DNA from: Marsupella aquatica
Taxonomy: Eukaryota; Marchantiophyta
Reading direction: 5' to 3'
Length of the DNA stretch: 64,000 bases
Assembly (NCBI GenBank): GCA_973895155.1
Contig: OZ316899.1
Coordinates: 5,828,001-5,892,000 of the forward strand
Shown here in pieces: positions 44,604 through 57,100 of the stretch. Numbering within the stretch: the first letter of the stretch is position 1; the number at the start of each line of letters is the position of its first letter. The position numbers and the translations under genes were made by a program. The notes under the pieces were generated by a model, which saw only the letters and a list, made by a program, of their open reading frames with translations, did not search any database and was not told the DNA's origin.

Positions 44604-44875
44604 TCTTTGTATTGGCCCGCTATCCATTCTTGGCGAGGGTCTTTGAGATTTGGACTCGTATTGTGGGCCCCCATTCCCTCTTTGGGATGAGGCTCCAAGA
44701 TGTTGACATGTCTTTGTATTGGCCCGCTATCCATTCTTGGCGAGGGTCTTTGAGATTTGGACTCGTATTGTGGGCCCCCATTCCCTCTTTGGGACGAGGC
44801 TCCAAGATGTTGACACGTCTCGGTATTGGCCCGCTATCCATTGTCGGCAAAGGTCTTTGAGATTTGGACCCTAAA
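44604..44875. repeat. 107-bp tandem repeat, about 2.5 copies
   Basis: TCTTTGTATTGG begins at 44604 and 44711, and the related TCTCGGTATTGG at 44818, all 107 bp apart. The first two units are almost identical (ATG/ACG differences only), so the duplication is recent relative to the rest. Each unit has GGCGAGGGTCTTTGAGAT. Confidence 0.88.
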
Positions 44876-45170
44876 CCCTAAACACTGGCCGTAAACCCTA
44901 GAACCTTACGTACTTTCTTGTTTGGCCGTGTACTTTCTTGTTTGGCCCGTTAATTAACAAGATGTACATTCTCTAGTATAGTTTGGATCTCCCGTATCCA
45001 TGTACTTGTGTGCGGTGTAGTATCGGGGATCTCTCATATCCATGGCGTACTTCCGTGCGGTGCGGTACGTGCGGTACAAGGGTCCTTCTTCCTTACTCTT
45101 CCTCGTCACTCTTGCTCTTCACTCTTTGTTAGGGCTTTCAACGTCTTTCTCACTTATCCCTGCGCTTCCT
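44868..45170 (+). promoter_or_regulatory. Telo-box plus promoter-like block upstream of the DGNHR gene
   Basis: CCCTAAACCCTAAACAC (44869 onward) gives two telo-boxes. A TACTTTCTTGTTTGG duplication and the block shared with 34495-34735 follow. It lies 550-850 bp upstream of the ATG at 45719, reading the same way. Confidence 0.5.
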
Positions 45171-45327
45171 CACTCTTCATCATTCACTCCCCGTCTCATT
45201 GACTCCCCGTTATTCCTCATGCATCCTTGCTCTTCCTAGGTCCCCTTCGCTCTTTGTCCCAGTCTTCCAATCACGTTGGATTTCCTCTCTTCCACTTATT
45301 CTTGGCAAGTGTGGCCGTGTGCCCTGG

Positions 45328-45545
45328 TTTGCAAAGGTGTTTTGAAGGCTTCACCTTGGTGGCAGTCGAGTCTTGTAGTTTCAAGCTTTGTGCTGGTTGG
45401 CAAAGGTGATTTGAAGGTCTTAGTCTGGTTTGAGCTTGGCAGCGGTCGACTCTCAAAGTTTCAAGCTTTGTGTTGCAAAGGGTGATTTGAAGGTCTCAGT
45501 TGGCGGCGGTCAAATCACTCTCAGTGGGTTGTAGTTTCAAGCGTG
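45328..45545. repeat. Degenerate tandem repeat in the presumed 5' UTR
   Basis: GCAAAGGTG(A/T)TTTGAAGG and TTTCAAGC(T/G)T phrases recur three times at 65-85 bp spacing. No frame is kept. Confidence 0.55.
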
Positions 45546-48039
45546 GCCCTTCTCCTATCTCCAAATTTGGATCTCTTGTTCACTGCATGACTGTCTAAAT
45601 GATTTAAATGTATGTTGCAAGCTCGACATGTCAAAACTTTTGCTCGGTGGGGCTCGCCAAGATGTATGGTTATTGTGAAGTAATTCTTGAATGTTTTCTC
45701 ATGTAATCTTAGATCACAATGGTGAAGAGGAAAGACTCGGTTGGTTCTGTGGTTGGACCTGTTGATAGCGGAACTTCTCGGCAGAGTAAGAAACAACGGT
45801 CTTTGTCCCCTTTGCCAGTGACATCTCGACTAACGCACTCACAAGGTGGTCCCCTTGTGGAGTCAGTGGACGCAAGGAGGAAGTTTGAGCCAAAGAAAAT
45901 ATCGTTCAAGCCAATAGGAGCAGCGGGATTAGCAGATATTGCAAAGATGGGAGTTTGGGAGTTGATTGTCTCCAAGTATGAGACAAAGTTTGAAAAGGAT
46001 CCTCCCCGGATCCCCTTATGCGGGCTCATGCCAATGGAGGCCGTCAGGAATCTTCATGATGAGTCAATGGTCAAACTAAAAGAAGGATTCAGAGAGAGCA
46101 GCTATATTGTAAAGCTCAGCAAGTTCCACATCACTAAGTTCAATGAAGCAGGGGAGACAAGGACACTGGCAGAGTTCAAGCCCTATTGGGACTCGTTGTG
46201 GACTGAAATCAATGAGCAATTTGAGCAAGAGTGCGATGCGTTAGAGGACTTCAAAATGCTCAAGGACAAGATGTTTTGGGTTTTTGACGGAAACCATAGG
46301 TACACAGCTTGGTCTGCAGTTGCGGAGGAGTTTCCAGATCAACCGCAATACCATCCGTGTGTCAAATTCTCTCTTTTGAACGTTGGAAAGGACGGATTCA
46401 AGAAGGTTGAGCAAGCAATGCACGCTCTGAACTTGTAAGTAACTCACATTTTGCAACAACAGGTATACAATATCATTTCCTTTGTGTGAATACCCTATTG
46501 GCAATCTGTCAAAGATTGCCCTATTTGAATGTTAGACCTAAGAACATTCTTTGCCGTGTCCAGGATAAGCGTGACTGTCATGAGGACGTCATGGTTCAAT
46601 GACGCTGATCAGGTGGCAAAGTTGTTGAACACTCCATTGGAGGAGTACAGTTTGCTTATGTCAAAGGAGACACTAGAGGGTTTCCTCAAGGCTCAAAATT
46701 GTGGCCACGGGAAGACTTGGTACTCCAAGAACATGACAAAAGAGGTAGATGTGTACATCATGAGCTGGTCAAACATTGAAGCGGGGCAAATCAATATTTC
46801 AAAGGAAATGGCACAAGACGCAGCTCATGGGCACCCGTGGAATGCCAAGAGACTTGAGCATGAGACTGAGGCAATGATTACTGTTGCGTGCAAGAGCTGG
46901 GGCACTAAGTTCCCCAAGCTCACTGCCTGCGTGAATCCAGCAAATGGAGCTGAATTCATCCCGGCATGTCGACAACTCTATCACAAGTTGGCAAAGGAGG
47001 CCAAGCAGGGTGTCTTGAATGTGCAGGTTAGATTGGACAGGATCCGCTTGATTTCTGGGGCTTGGTTAACTACAGAATGCAAATTAAAACTCTTGAAGGC
47101 TCATTTTGGAACGGAGGAAGATAGGAGTAGGTATCACCATCCACGTAGCAATAGTGATTCAACGGTTATATCATGGCTAGCAGTGTGGTCAATGTGGTGT
47201 TACATTGACTACGTTGGTTGTATCTTGTTGACCGATTTTGCTGAGAAGGCCTACCAGCCTGGAAATTTTAGCGGAACGCAAGAGGAATTTGCTAAGCTTT
47301 ATAGAAAGCTTTACCAATCTTATGTGCAAGAGAAATCCTTAAAAGTAGGCGGTGACATTTGGAATGAAGGGAATACCAAATTGGCATTTTGGGACGCATG
47401 GATAAAGCAAACAAAGTGGCGCGTGACAAGATTTCTCATACATCAAGAGAACATGAATGCAACAATGTTGAAACAACTACCATTGGCGATTAGATCTTGG
47501 ATGGAGGCGACAGGTAGCCTTAGCTTGTATCCATGTGATGGTCGCATGCCTCATGGCAGAGTATTCTCAGATTGGGAACGGAGGAACTGTCCATGGTACA
47601 TGGAGTATGACAATTGGAACACTTTTCTCAAGGTTGCCAAGAAGGATAGTGCAGACCTGCTCAAAGAAGCATAGGAACCTAGTAATTACTACAATATAAC
47701 AAAGTTGCGACAACTGTCAGATTCAGTAACGAAGGCAACAAAGGTGGAGACCCTTATCCCAACTGACCCTGCCTATGATAGGAAGAAGGCCAGAAAAGAA
47801 GGTGAACGGAAGTTTGAGAAGGAACCATCGAGCGACATCAGTCAGTCTAACTCTCTAACCAGTCCAAGAAAAACATCAGGTATTACTCGATTCCTTTTGC
47901 ACTACATAGTGGTTTCATTTGGCTGGGTTTGCTAACATAGTACTGAACCAATTTTGGGGTCATTGAGATAGACTGCATCTCATCTTGGCAAGGCTTGCTG
48001 AGAACAAACAAGTTTCAGTCGCATCTCGTCCGAACCCTT

Positions 48040-48250
48040 GGATCTCATCTCGGCAAGGCTCGCTGAGAAGAACATCCAAATGTCGTCCGGACCCTTGGAG
48101 ATAAAGTATAACGTCTAGTGTCTATGGATCTCATCTCGGCAAGGCTCGCTGAGAAGAACAGCCAAATGTCGTTTGGACCCTTAGAGATGAAGTATAATGT
48201 CAAGTGTCTATGGATGTCATGTCGGCAAGGCTTGCTGAGAAGCTTAGGAT
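48040..48250. repeat. 86-bp minisatellite inside an intron
   Basis: GGATCTCATCTCGG or its variant begins at 48040, 48126 and 48212, 86 bp apart. Each unit has TCTCGGCAAGGCTCGCTGAGA. It lies in the intron between 47880 and 48281. Confidence 0.85.
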
Positions 48251-48639
48251 CAATAACCCCATTGCTTTGCAATCTATCCAGGTTTGAAGGAGATACCGGA
48301 GGAACCAGGTTCTGTAAAAGGCAAGGCTGTAGAAGTAGCTTCAAAGCCAATTATAGAGAGGCTCAACAGCCAACAATAGAGCCGGCTATAGAACCAACTA
48401 CAGAACCAACGATAGAGCCGACTACACTACAACAAGGCAACTAGCAAGTGGAGCAACAAAGCGTGCAACCTTTGACCAAGCCAATGGCAGACCAGCCTCT
48501 GGACCAACAAAGCAAGCAGCAACAAGAGCATGATGCATCCCAGGGAGAGAATGCAACCCAAGGACGGGATCATTCAGATGACGTACGGGTAGATAACGAA
48601 GGGAGGTGTTTACAAAAGACAGCAAAACAGGAAATATGA

Positions 48640-48950
48640 GTTAATAACAGAAACTGATAACAGGAAAAAAACTGGTAACAGGAAAATGTGTGGATTTTTT
48701 TTTTTGAAATTTTTTTTTTTGGAGAAAAGAAATGTTCCTTTTTTTGGTCGACCAGTTTTTTTTGCTAGCGCCTGACGTTGCTAATAGTAGCGCCCAAAGC
48801 TAGCCAAAAATGTTGCATTGTTAATTTTTTTTTGAAAATGACATGTTTTAGGAGACATTTTTAAATTGTCATTTTTCCTGGTAACAGTGATTTTTTCTTG
48901 GTAACAACATATTAAAAATAGGAAAAAAAATATTGTTTACCTGTTTCCTG
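48640..48950. other. T-rich low-complexity stretch, probably intron
   Basis: Runs of T up to 11 long, and CTGGTAACAGG-type repeats near 48650-48690. No coding signal. It separates the Gln-rich part from the Glu/Asp/Lys repeat at 48986. Confidence 0.45.
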
Positions 48951-48985
48951 TCTCCGTCGCTATACCCAACGAAGGAGAAGATGAA

Positions 48986-49066
48986 CGGGCAGAGGACAAA
49001 GGAGAAGACAAACGGGCAGAGGACAAAGGAGAAGACAAACGGGTAGAGGACAAAGGAGAAGACAAA
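48986..49066 (+). repeat. 27-bp in-frame repeat encoding a charged nonapeptide
   Basis: Three copies of CGGGCAGAGGACAAAGGAG + AAGACAAA, coding for RAEDKGEDK. Frame is open from about 48968 to 49200. Confidence 0.8.
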
Positions 49067-49808
49067 CAAGAGGGGTGCGAGTCTGATACTCCGGTGTTGA
49101 AACGGATGCCATTATCCTCAAGGCCGAAGACAAAGGCCACAAAAATGACCAAAACAACGAGGCCCAAACCTCGTCGCACCAAAGCACGTGACAGAGCTTG
49201 AAGACATTCTGCCCAGCCCCATAGAGCAACCCCCGCCCAGCCCAATAGAAGTTCCGCCCATGACAATCCAACATGAGGCCACAACAGATGGCCCAAATTA
49301 TGAAGAGGACGTTGAAGTGCAATATGTCAAACCGGAGTCGGATGGCACAGAGGTGGTTGGAGTTTGGCGTGCAAGCGCTGATAACTTTTCTTCCCAGCTC
49401 AGGCATTGTTATTTTAAATGGTCTTTGTATCTTTTCAAAACTTACTTTGACGCTGCCAATGACGGTAAAAAACCGGTTGTGGTACTCTGTTTTAGAGACT
49501 GGTGTAGAAATCTTAGGCGGGGTGGTTTGGCTGCAGAAGGCTGGGTAAAGAACGGGAAGCCTACAAGGTCTGGTACAAATCTGATTCTGATTCGCATGGG
49601 ATCAGACACGCGCATGCACGCGGATGGGAACATCCCATTGTGGAATTTGTTCCGGCCAGATGACCTCACTCGAGTTGAGGATTTTGCGCGAGTTTTCCTC
49701 GACGATGAGGGATTGTTTGGCATAGTGCACAGTGCTTTGGTTTCCCACTGTCGTGCGAGAGTGCATGGTTATCATCGCCAATCACCATGCCCTATGCACG
49801 CCCGCTAG

Positions 49809-50562
49809 GATTTTATGGTAGTTTAGGTTCATCATTTAGAGACCATATATGCAAGCTATAATAGATATTCTTGGTGTTCTCTAAGCAAGCATTCTCCTCT
49901 TAGTAGCACTTTGGGCAATGTTCTTGTAGCAAACCCTGGTTGTTCTTGAAGCAAATAGTCTTTGTTAGGAGCACTCCAGAGCCAACATACTTAGATTGCT
50001 CATTGCACATTCACTGCAGTTCTTCTTGAGTCTTAACTTTAGCATTGCAAGCACTTGGCTATGGCAGCACACTCCATGGCACCTCCACACATTTGAGGAT
50101 TGGCTATGACTCTTTAGATGCTCCAGCACATCATGGCATGCTGCTGGTTTTCTTATGTACTACTCACTCTACATGCTACATACGTATTACTCAAGAAGAA
50201 CTATCTTCACAGGATTACATCCACCGACGTGGCAATCTGGTGATTGCTTCATCAATCAGATTTGGTTTTGAGTGATAATTGTAGAGTTCACTGAAGGCGA
50301 AAGACGTTCATGAATAGAGGGAGATTGACTTGTACAGGGACAGGTCGAACACAAACTTTCAAGTTATTGTCAGTTCTCAAAATGCCATTTTGAGCACATC
50401 CGCAATCTAGTCTGGTTGTAACTCTTCAACTGTTTGACGAGAGTAGGAGATTTTAGCATGGTTGGAAAGCTCTCATTGAGGCGTGCAAGATTGATATAAA
50501 GAACTCCAAAAACAAAGCTCTATCAAGTGAGATACAGTCGCTGACATTTTGACTTCACCGAA
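49809..50562. other. No recognisable gene
   Basis: Non-coding sequence between the DGNHR gene and the gag-protease ORFs. AGCACTTTGG, GTTCTTGAAGCAA and TTGCAAGCACTTGG phrases repeat loosely. It could contain the LTR or leader of the next element; no LTR pair seen. Confidence 0.4.
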
Positions 50563-52550
50563 ATGCAATTTTGGGACAATTTTGCGAATTCCGACTTTGA
50601 TCTCTACTGTTTGCGTCAACAACTTGGGGCATGTAAGGGCTCATTAGGAGCGTCTGTGAGTGCTTCATATCTTCATGATTATCTCACATATCGTTATCTA
50701 TTACCAAGAGAGATGTGTGTTGAAGAGTTGGAACACCTTCATGCAGATTTTAGGGATTTGGTCTCTATTTTGAGGTTTAGAGGAATACTGATTGATCTCT
50801 TTGAGCATGTCACATAAGCATGAGCTCAGGTGACTCTAACAGGGATCCATGGCGGCCATACCATCTCCAAAGTGACCCACGCCCATTAGAGACTATCCCT
50901 CTCAAATCATCTAGATCCTTTAGAAGGAGACACACTCAGAATACTTCTTCTGGATCTGTCGGGGCAGGAAGCTCACATCAGGTAATTCCAACAACTACAT
51001 CATATCAGGTTCCTCAATTGTCTATTCAACCACAATCAGGCATGTACACATCTCTTTCAGCTCCGACCAGCACATTCCCAGCTCCGCTGCCGACATCAAC
51101 AATTCCACCAGTGTACGGGATGGAGGCTAGCAGCTCATCCAGCAAAATCGGGAAGTCTAGTGGTCGGCCTGGCACCATTTCTCTACGGGAATTCAAAGCA
51201 ACATTTTACACAGTTGTGTATGAGTTGGAGCTCAAGTACTTGAGCCACTACACTGTTGCCTTTGCATTCAAACAATTGGCAAGGTATGTGCACCATGAGG
51301 CATTGGATGTGTACCAGCAGCACTCCAAGCAGTTATTGGGAGTCACTCAAACCCCAAATCCTGCTTACGTTGCTGCCATAGCCGGTGCCCACCAGACAGC
51401 ACTACAAGCTGCCATTGCAACGCATGCTGCTGCTGCCGCTTCTTCATCTAGCAGTGCACCTTCGCCAGCACCCACTACAGTGGTATTGAGTCCAGCTGAG
51501 CTTGCTCTAGCTACTACAGGCATCTCTCCCACTGTTGATACACCAGTGTATCTTGATCCAGTGGATGAGTTCTTTCAAATTCTTGAACAGGAATTTCCAG
51601 TGAAGAGCTCAGAGAAGATAATGCAGCTTGCTACATTCATGCGACAAAAGGATGAAACGTTGAAGATGATGTACCAATGATTACTCAAGTTGAAGGAGGA
51701 TACCAACAGTATCACAGACCAAGAGGCTGCATCAAGAGTTAGAGATGTGATTACCTTGCTGGAGGGAACACTGAACTCTATGTCAGGTCCCTCATCAACT
51801 ACTGTGATGCCTGTTATGGAGGTCCAACATCAGGTTTTGATTGGACCGTCCCCTTTGTCACATGCTGAACATAGTATGCATTTGTCACTTCCTAGTTCTA
51901 GTTCTAGTTCTAGTGCTACGATGAGTATTGATTCCATGGCTAGGCCTACATCTAAGTGTTCAGGGAATTCTCAGTCCCTCTTGGACATGCTCATCAGTGA
52001 CAAGGTTGTGGATACTAATGTCCTACACAAGATGTCTCACAATGTGCCCAAGATTGTTCCTAGTGATAGGACTTCAGTCTCCACTAGTGTTGCCATTGTT
52101 GATAATAGGGCTGCGGTACAGGTGGAAGGTCACATTCCTAAGGTGGTTATGCTAGATACTGGAGCTCAGCCTGTCATACTTGGCATTCAATTCGCCAAAC
52201 AGTTGGGGCTAGTTGACTCCAAATTGCAAAAATCCGCATGGTACATCCGGATAGCAAGTGGCACTGTGGAGGAGGTACTAGGTGAGAGTGCTCAATTGCT
52301 CACTCTCTCTTTCAATGAAGGTACAGATCAGGAACTCCAATTCAAGGTCAGATGTCTGGTCACCAATGCCACAAGCTATGATGTGCTCATTGGCCAAGAG
52401 GCTTTATTCCCGCCAGGATTTACCATTGATAACTGGTTTGAGCATGCATACTATCGTGCTAATTGGAAAACTGATGGCATGTGCTTGGGCTACATTCCAC
52501 TGGCACAACTAGATTTTGTTGCGTCGGATGCTAACAATACCTCCTCATAA
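50563..52550 (+). pseudogene. Gag-protease ORFs of a Ty3/gypsy-like element
   Basis: ORF 50563-50817 has MQFWDNFANSDFDLY and a helical tail. ORF 50820-51680 is Ser/Pro-rich, then has LREFKATFYTVVYELELKYL. It ends at a TGA (51678-51680), and the same frame continues with LLKLKEDTNSITDQEA, then the retropepsin-like VVMLDTGAQPVILGIQFAKQLGL, with TSYDVLIGQEALFPPGFTID as the second protease motif and WKTDGMCLGYIPL after it. It ends at TAA 52548. Zinc knuckle, RT and integrase are absent; the CACTA-2 region starts right after. The protease resembles gag-asp_protease units of early green lineages as I recall them. A UGA-readthrough gag-pro junction is possible but unproven. Confidence 0.6.
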
Positions 52551-52830
52551 TCGTCGTTAATATAATTAACGACTTCCATGACTACGTTTATAACTACGTC
52601 CGGTGTAACGGCGACCTCGGAGAAATCTAAGCGCCGATTGCCCCCATTTTAACGTCGCTGGAAACACGTTTAAAATTAACGTCTCTGGATGAGCTGTCCT
52701 AAACATCGTTTTGGTCGTCGTTCAATATTAACGTCGTATTAGAGGACGTAATGTGTTTAGGGTATAACGACGTCAATGTTTACGTCGTGGAGGGAGCCGT
52801 TAAAGTGGTAACGTTGCTCTGTAGGACGTT
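52551..52830. repeat. AACGTCGT cluster 1 (subterminal)
   Basis: About a dozen copies of AACGTCG, CGTCGTT, ACGACGT and AACGAC in 280 bp in both orientations. The motif is nearly self-complementary (AACGTCGT versus ACGACGTT) and CpG-rich. Confidence 0.75.
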
Positions 52831-53048
52831 CCAATTGAATCAAGCCATGTTAGATGTTGAGTACATTGGTGTGGACGACTTGAATGAGGAGTAGTCCATG
52901 CTGACTCGAGTATAGCTTGGGTTTTCTACGGGACGATGTTGGTTTAAGAGTGCTGAGACCAAAGTAGGCTTGCGTTTGTGATTTTTGGAGAATGCACTCT
53001 TCCTGAGTACAGAGAAATTGCAGCGTGGGATAGACTCAGTATTCAATC

Positions 53049-53608
53049 ATGGTGCGCAAGTTCTTCAAGGATGTGCATTGTTGCTTCCTTCCACTTGGTG
53101 AAGAGGACAAGACTATCCGTGGGTTCTTTTGTCGGGGAGGCGTTATTGAGAAGTTGTGTACCTCAGAAACAGACTACTTGCTGGCTATACGTGGAAAGAA
53201 GTTGTTGAGCACTTCAGTGACTACCATGGATTGATCGAGCACTTTGTAGAGACAGTTCATTTCATTTCTATCCGTTGGGTAGAGTGCTCAATTCTGGCCA
53301 ACAAACAGTTGGATCCAGGAGACTTCCTGTTGCATCCAGGTGATGATCAGATGTTGGATGAGGCGCCCAACCCAGATGGTGGGGAGGCATATCCACCTAC
53401 ATTGCCCAAATGTGAGCTGTCTCCGACTGAGCTTCACATTGTCTTGTATGATTACAAGGAAAGTTGTGCAGCTGAGGTTGAGGCTGAAAGGCTAAAGGCT
53501 GGGGAAGAGGTCGTTCGGAAGAAATGGAACCAGAGGCAGAGGCGTGATTCTTACAAAAGAAGGAAGGCAGATGAGGAGTACTACTGGTCTGGTGAAGGAG
53601 CTCCTTAA
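53049..53608 (+). pseudogene. Plus-strand ORFs of CACTA-2, unknown
   Basis: 53049-53211 gives MVRKFFKDVHCCFLPLGEED and DYLLAIRGKKLL. A frame change near 53200 leads to EHFSDYHGLIEHFVETVHF, WVECSILANKQLDPGDFLLH and a C-terminal Lys/Arg/Glu coiled coil ending YYWSGEGAP. It could be two exons or a frameshifted ORF. I do not recognise it. It lies between two AACGTCGT clusters. Confidence 0.45.
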
Positions 53609-53784
53609 GTAGCAACAATCTGGATGTCAATGGATGAGGCAATTTAGTGATTCGGCTAGGTTATAGTCACTTTGTGGTGGACATGCAATGTGCTTTGTAG
53701 GACCTTTGTATCTCTATATCATACTGAATCTGAATAAAGACTCCCTCATGTTTTTCATTTTGAATGCACGTGCCAATTAATGTC

Positions 53785-54045
53785 ACCACTGTCATTAACG
53801 TCGCACGGATATAGTAACGTTGCAATACACGACGTCTTTGGTTTAATATGTACCCTAAAACGACGTAAGTTAGTTTAACGTCGTTTTAAGTGGAGAATCA
53901 ACGTCGTGTGGAGTACGTAAACTGGGTCGTGGCTAAATTAATGATGTTGAAGGCTCAATAAAACGACGTTAATTGGAATTAACGTCTGGCTGGTACAACG
54001 TAGTTTGAAGATACATTGGTCTACAGAACGTAATAGTCATACAAC
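53785..54045. repeat. AACGTCGT cluster 2
   Basis: Repeats of AACGTCGT, ACGACGTAA and AACGTTGC lie between the 3' ends of the plus ORF and the minus TNP2 gene. Confidence 0.7.
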
Positions 54046-54122
54046 GACGTTACCCACAGATGCTACAAACCCACATGAAGGTGGCCATAACGAATATATA
54101 CATGCACTGAATACATTTATGG

Positions 54123-57100
54123 TCATGGATCCATATCATCTACAATTACTGAAGCCATCAAACCCTTCCTCCGTCGTGGGAAGATGGGAATGACGATGGA
54201 CCATCCTCTCATAGTGTGCATCGGAACCATAATACACTGATCCACCTGGCTAGGAAATACTATAGTGTCACTAACCTCAGTCCTGGATGGTGCTACACGA
54301 GTCGTGTCTACCCGATAGAACCCACACTCATCTTTCACCATGGTGGCTCTATGTGGAGGTGACATGATGGATTTGTGCCACCGCACCTCTAACACAATAG
54401 TAGTAAATGACCCAAAGTGAACGTCTAAAATATCCAATATAGTGCCACAACAGGGAATCTCAACATCACTTGGGTCTGTCAACATGAACACTCCTGAGTT
54501 ACATGTACTCTTCTTCATGTGATCTGTCCTCCAAGTGCGAAAGTGGTGCCCTGACTCATACATGTGTGTATGGGTCATTGCCCACAACCTGGTCCCCTAA
54601 TGATGTTCTGTACATCAATGGGAATGGATAAGGGGTCCATGCTCTGCAAGGAGCCTATCCATGCGCTCCAATGCCCATACGCAAAATAATGCATACCGTC
54701 GTGCAACTATCAATTGCTGCTCCAAGAATGCACTGCAAAAAATGTATGAATCCATGAGAATATTGCGACCTCATCCACATAAGTGCTCCTTGAACCCACT
54801 CTAACTTCTACACACATAGAATGTAGAACAACGTCTATTGTTAGATTAACATATATATAGAGTTGCATATATGTACCTATGCAACTCCCTCCACTGAGAC
54901 ATCTCTGGGCGATTTCCCAACACATAATTGTGGATCTGTAGGCAAAGTATGTCATCATGTAGTGAACGCTTTTTTGATGCACCCATCAAACGCAACCCAC
55001 TATTGTCATCATCTTGTGCCCCTTCCCAAGCTGTGGGAGCTTCTGTGTCCAACTCCCTATCATCCCTCCGGAATAAAAGAGGCACTCCGACATGATATAC
55101 CCCATTGCCATACTTCCCTCTGGTTGAGCTGGTTGACGCACCATGGACTTGAGCACTTTCATGAAGCGCTCTACCCAATACATCCAACGTGCATGGACAG
55201 GACCAGCAATCGCGATCTCATCCACCAAGTGACATAGTAAATGCAATTGCATGTCAAATATGCATGGGGGAAACACCTTCTCCATATTGCACATCACGCG
55301 AGCTGACCTCTCCCTCATCAAAGGAATCTCAGACTCCTTTATCTCCTTAGCGCATACCCACCTATGTTCCTCCTCAAAACCATCAAAGATTTTGTATATC
55401 AGATCCACATAGGGCCATAGAAAAATGAGTTTGAAATACTTGTTGAATTACATGGCTCCTCCAGCGGTAACAAGAACTTGCAAGAGAGCAATGGAAGAGA
55501 GGGTACGTTATCATACCTAAAAATGGAGCACATCTCATATATAGTCAGACGGAGTAAACGACGCTCCCGGGAATCATCACAACAATGCAAGACTGTTGGT
55601 AGCACATGTTGTATCAACTTGTGATAATCATGAGACTTCAACCCTATTGGGGGTATGTGATCATTCCTTGTAGTGCACCCACAAAAACCAGCTCCGTAAT
55701 GGCTAGGGAACTTCATCTCGCTTATCATCCCATTCATGTCCTTCAAAACCTCTCTTGGCAAAATCCAAGGACCAGGAGGTTTCTCCCCAGTACGTGTTAT
55801 CCAACAACTCTTCACTACTCCAACCCTCTCAGCATCCTCTCGGACTCCACGAGTGTCATTTGTCCCATAAATGTGCTTCACCAAGTTCTTAGCAACATTC
55901 ACTTCAATGTGCATGGGGTCCAACAACCATCGAACCTGGAGTCTCTGGAAATTGAAATAACATATTGAATCAGTTGCAATCTCTAAATTAAGCATTTTAT
56001 TGGTCTAATTTGCTGTAAAGGAACCATGCACTTCTATCACTTACCCTCCAATAAGGCAAGTCCCACATAGCTGAGCGTCGGTTTACTCCACAATCCTTGG
56101 GTTTCAGTAACTTTGCTTCCACCTTCTCTGCCATTTGAATTTGTCCTTCAGCTGAAGGGCCATTAGGACATGGCCGCACTTCAGTCTCTGCCCAATGTGT
56201 TGTGTTTTGTCGCAAGTGGTCATCCATTGCCAACCGGACCCTACTGCCCTCATATGTGGTTTTGTGCAGTAGTCTTGAGTACCTCCCACGCAACTCTGGG
56301 CCACATGAAGGGCAAGCTGAAAAACCTGCCACCTTCAAGCCAGATATTGTCCCCATACCTGCCATTTCATTGAACCATGTTTAGACCACAAATAACCCCA
56401 ACACTTGCATTGTACATGACATTGTGCAAACAATAGTCATTGGGTTGCCCAATGAATTACCTGGATCATCTGTGGTGCAATGAGTGATCATCACCCTCAT
56501 ATTGAAGGTCCTGTCATTGCCTGCTTCACGAGTGACATCTGTTGTCACTGCTCCAACCTCCCATAGATTATGTAGCTCTTCATAAGCTGGAGCCAAACAG
56601 ATATCAGGATTCTTACAGGCCTTGGGTCCAGGAATTATAGCTAATAGAAGCACATGACCCTTCTTCATTGCCAACCATGGAGGGATGTTTTGATTTATCA
56701 AAAGAACAGGCCAGATGGACTTAGGCTTCCGTCATTGTTTATATGGGTTCACTCCATCGATTGCCAACCCCAAACAAACATTTCTTGGCTCCTGGGCAAA
56801 ATTTGGCCAAGTGGCATCAATGTGCTTCCACGCTGGACTATCTTGGTGGTATTGCATTATCCCTGGTGGGGATTTGTTCTCCACATGCCAAGTCTGTAGT
56901 GTGGATAAATGCTTTCATCGGTAGAGATGCTGAAATCGGGGAGTGATTGGGAAATAACGAAAAACCTGCCAGATCCAATGTAACGTCGTCAATTTGACGA
57001 CAATCACACTAAACGTCCTTCCACACTACGTATTATTAAAACTAACATCGTGGAGGACAACGTTTCTTACATACGATGTACCATGCAACGTTAGTTATTG

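Larger units (their letters stand above)
45719..49808 (+). pseudogene. Spliced gene with a DGNHR (ParB/sulfiredoxin-like) motif
   Basis: Exon 1 45719-46434 (donor GTAAGT) joins exon 2 at 46564 (acceptor CCAG) in frame; exon 2 runs to 47879 and exon 3 starts at 48282. Exon 1 has a Ser/Arg/Lys head, IPLCGLMPMEAVRNLHDESM, YIVKLSKFHITKF and MFWVFDGNHRYTAW, the DGNHR signature of ParB/sulfiredoxin-type nucleotide-binding folds. Exon 2 is a long helical region (WFNDADQVAKLLN, YHKLAKEAKQGVL, WMEATGSLSLYPCDGRMPHG). A TAG at 47672 lies in frame before 70 more coding codons. Exon 3 gives an Ile-Glu-Pro-Thr repeat and a Gln-rich part with TAG 48442 and a shift. A final part (49188-49808) has WSLYLFKTYFDAANDGKKP and SGTNLILIRMGSD. 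Function unknown; it may be transposon-borne. Confidence 0.6.
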
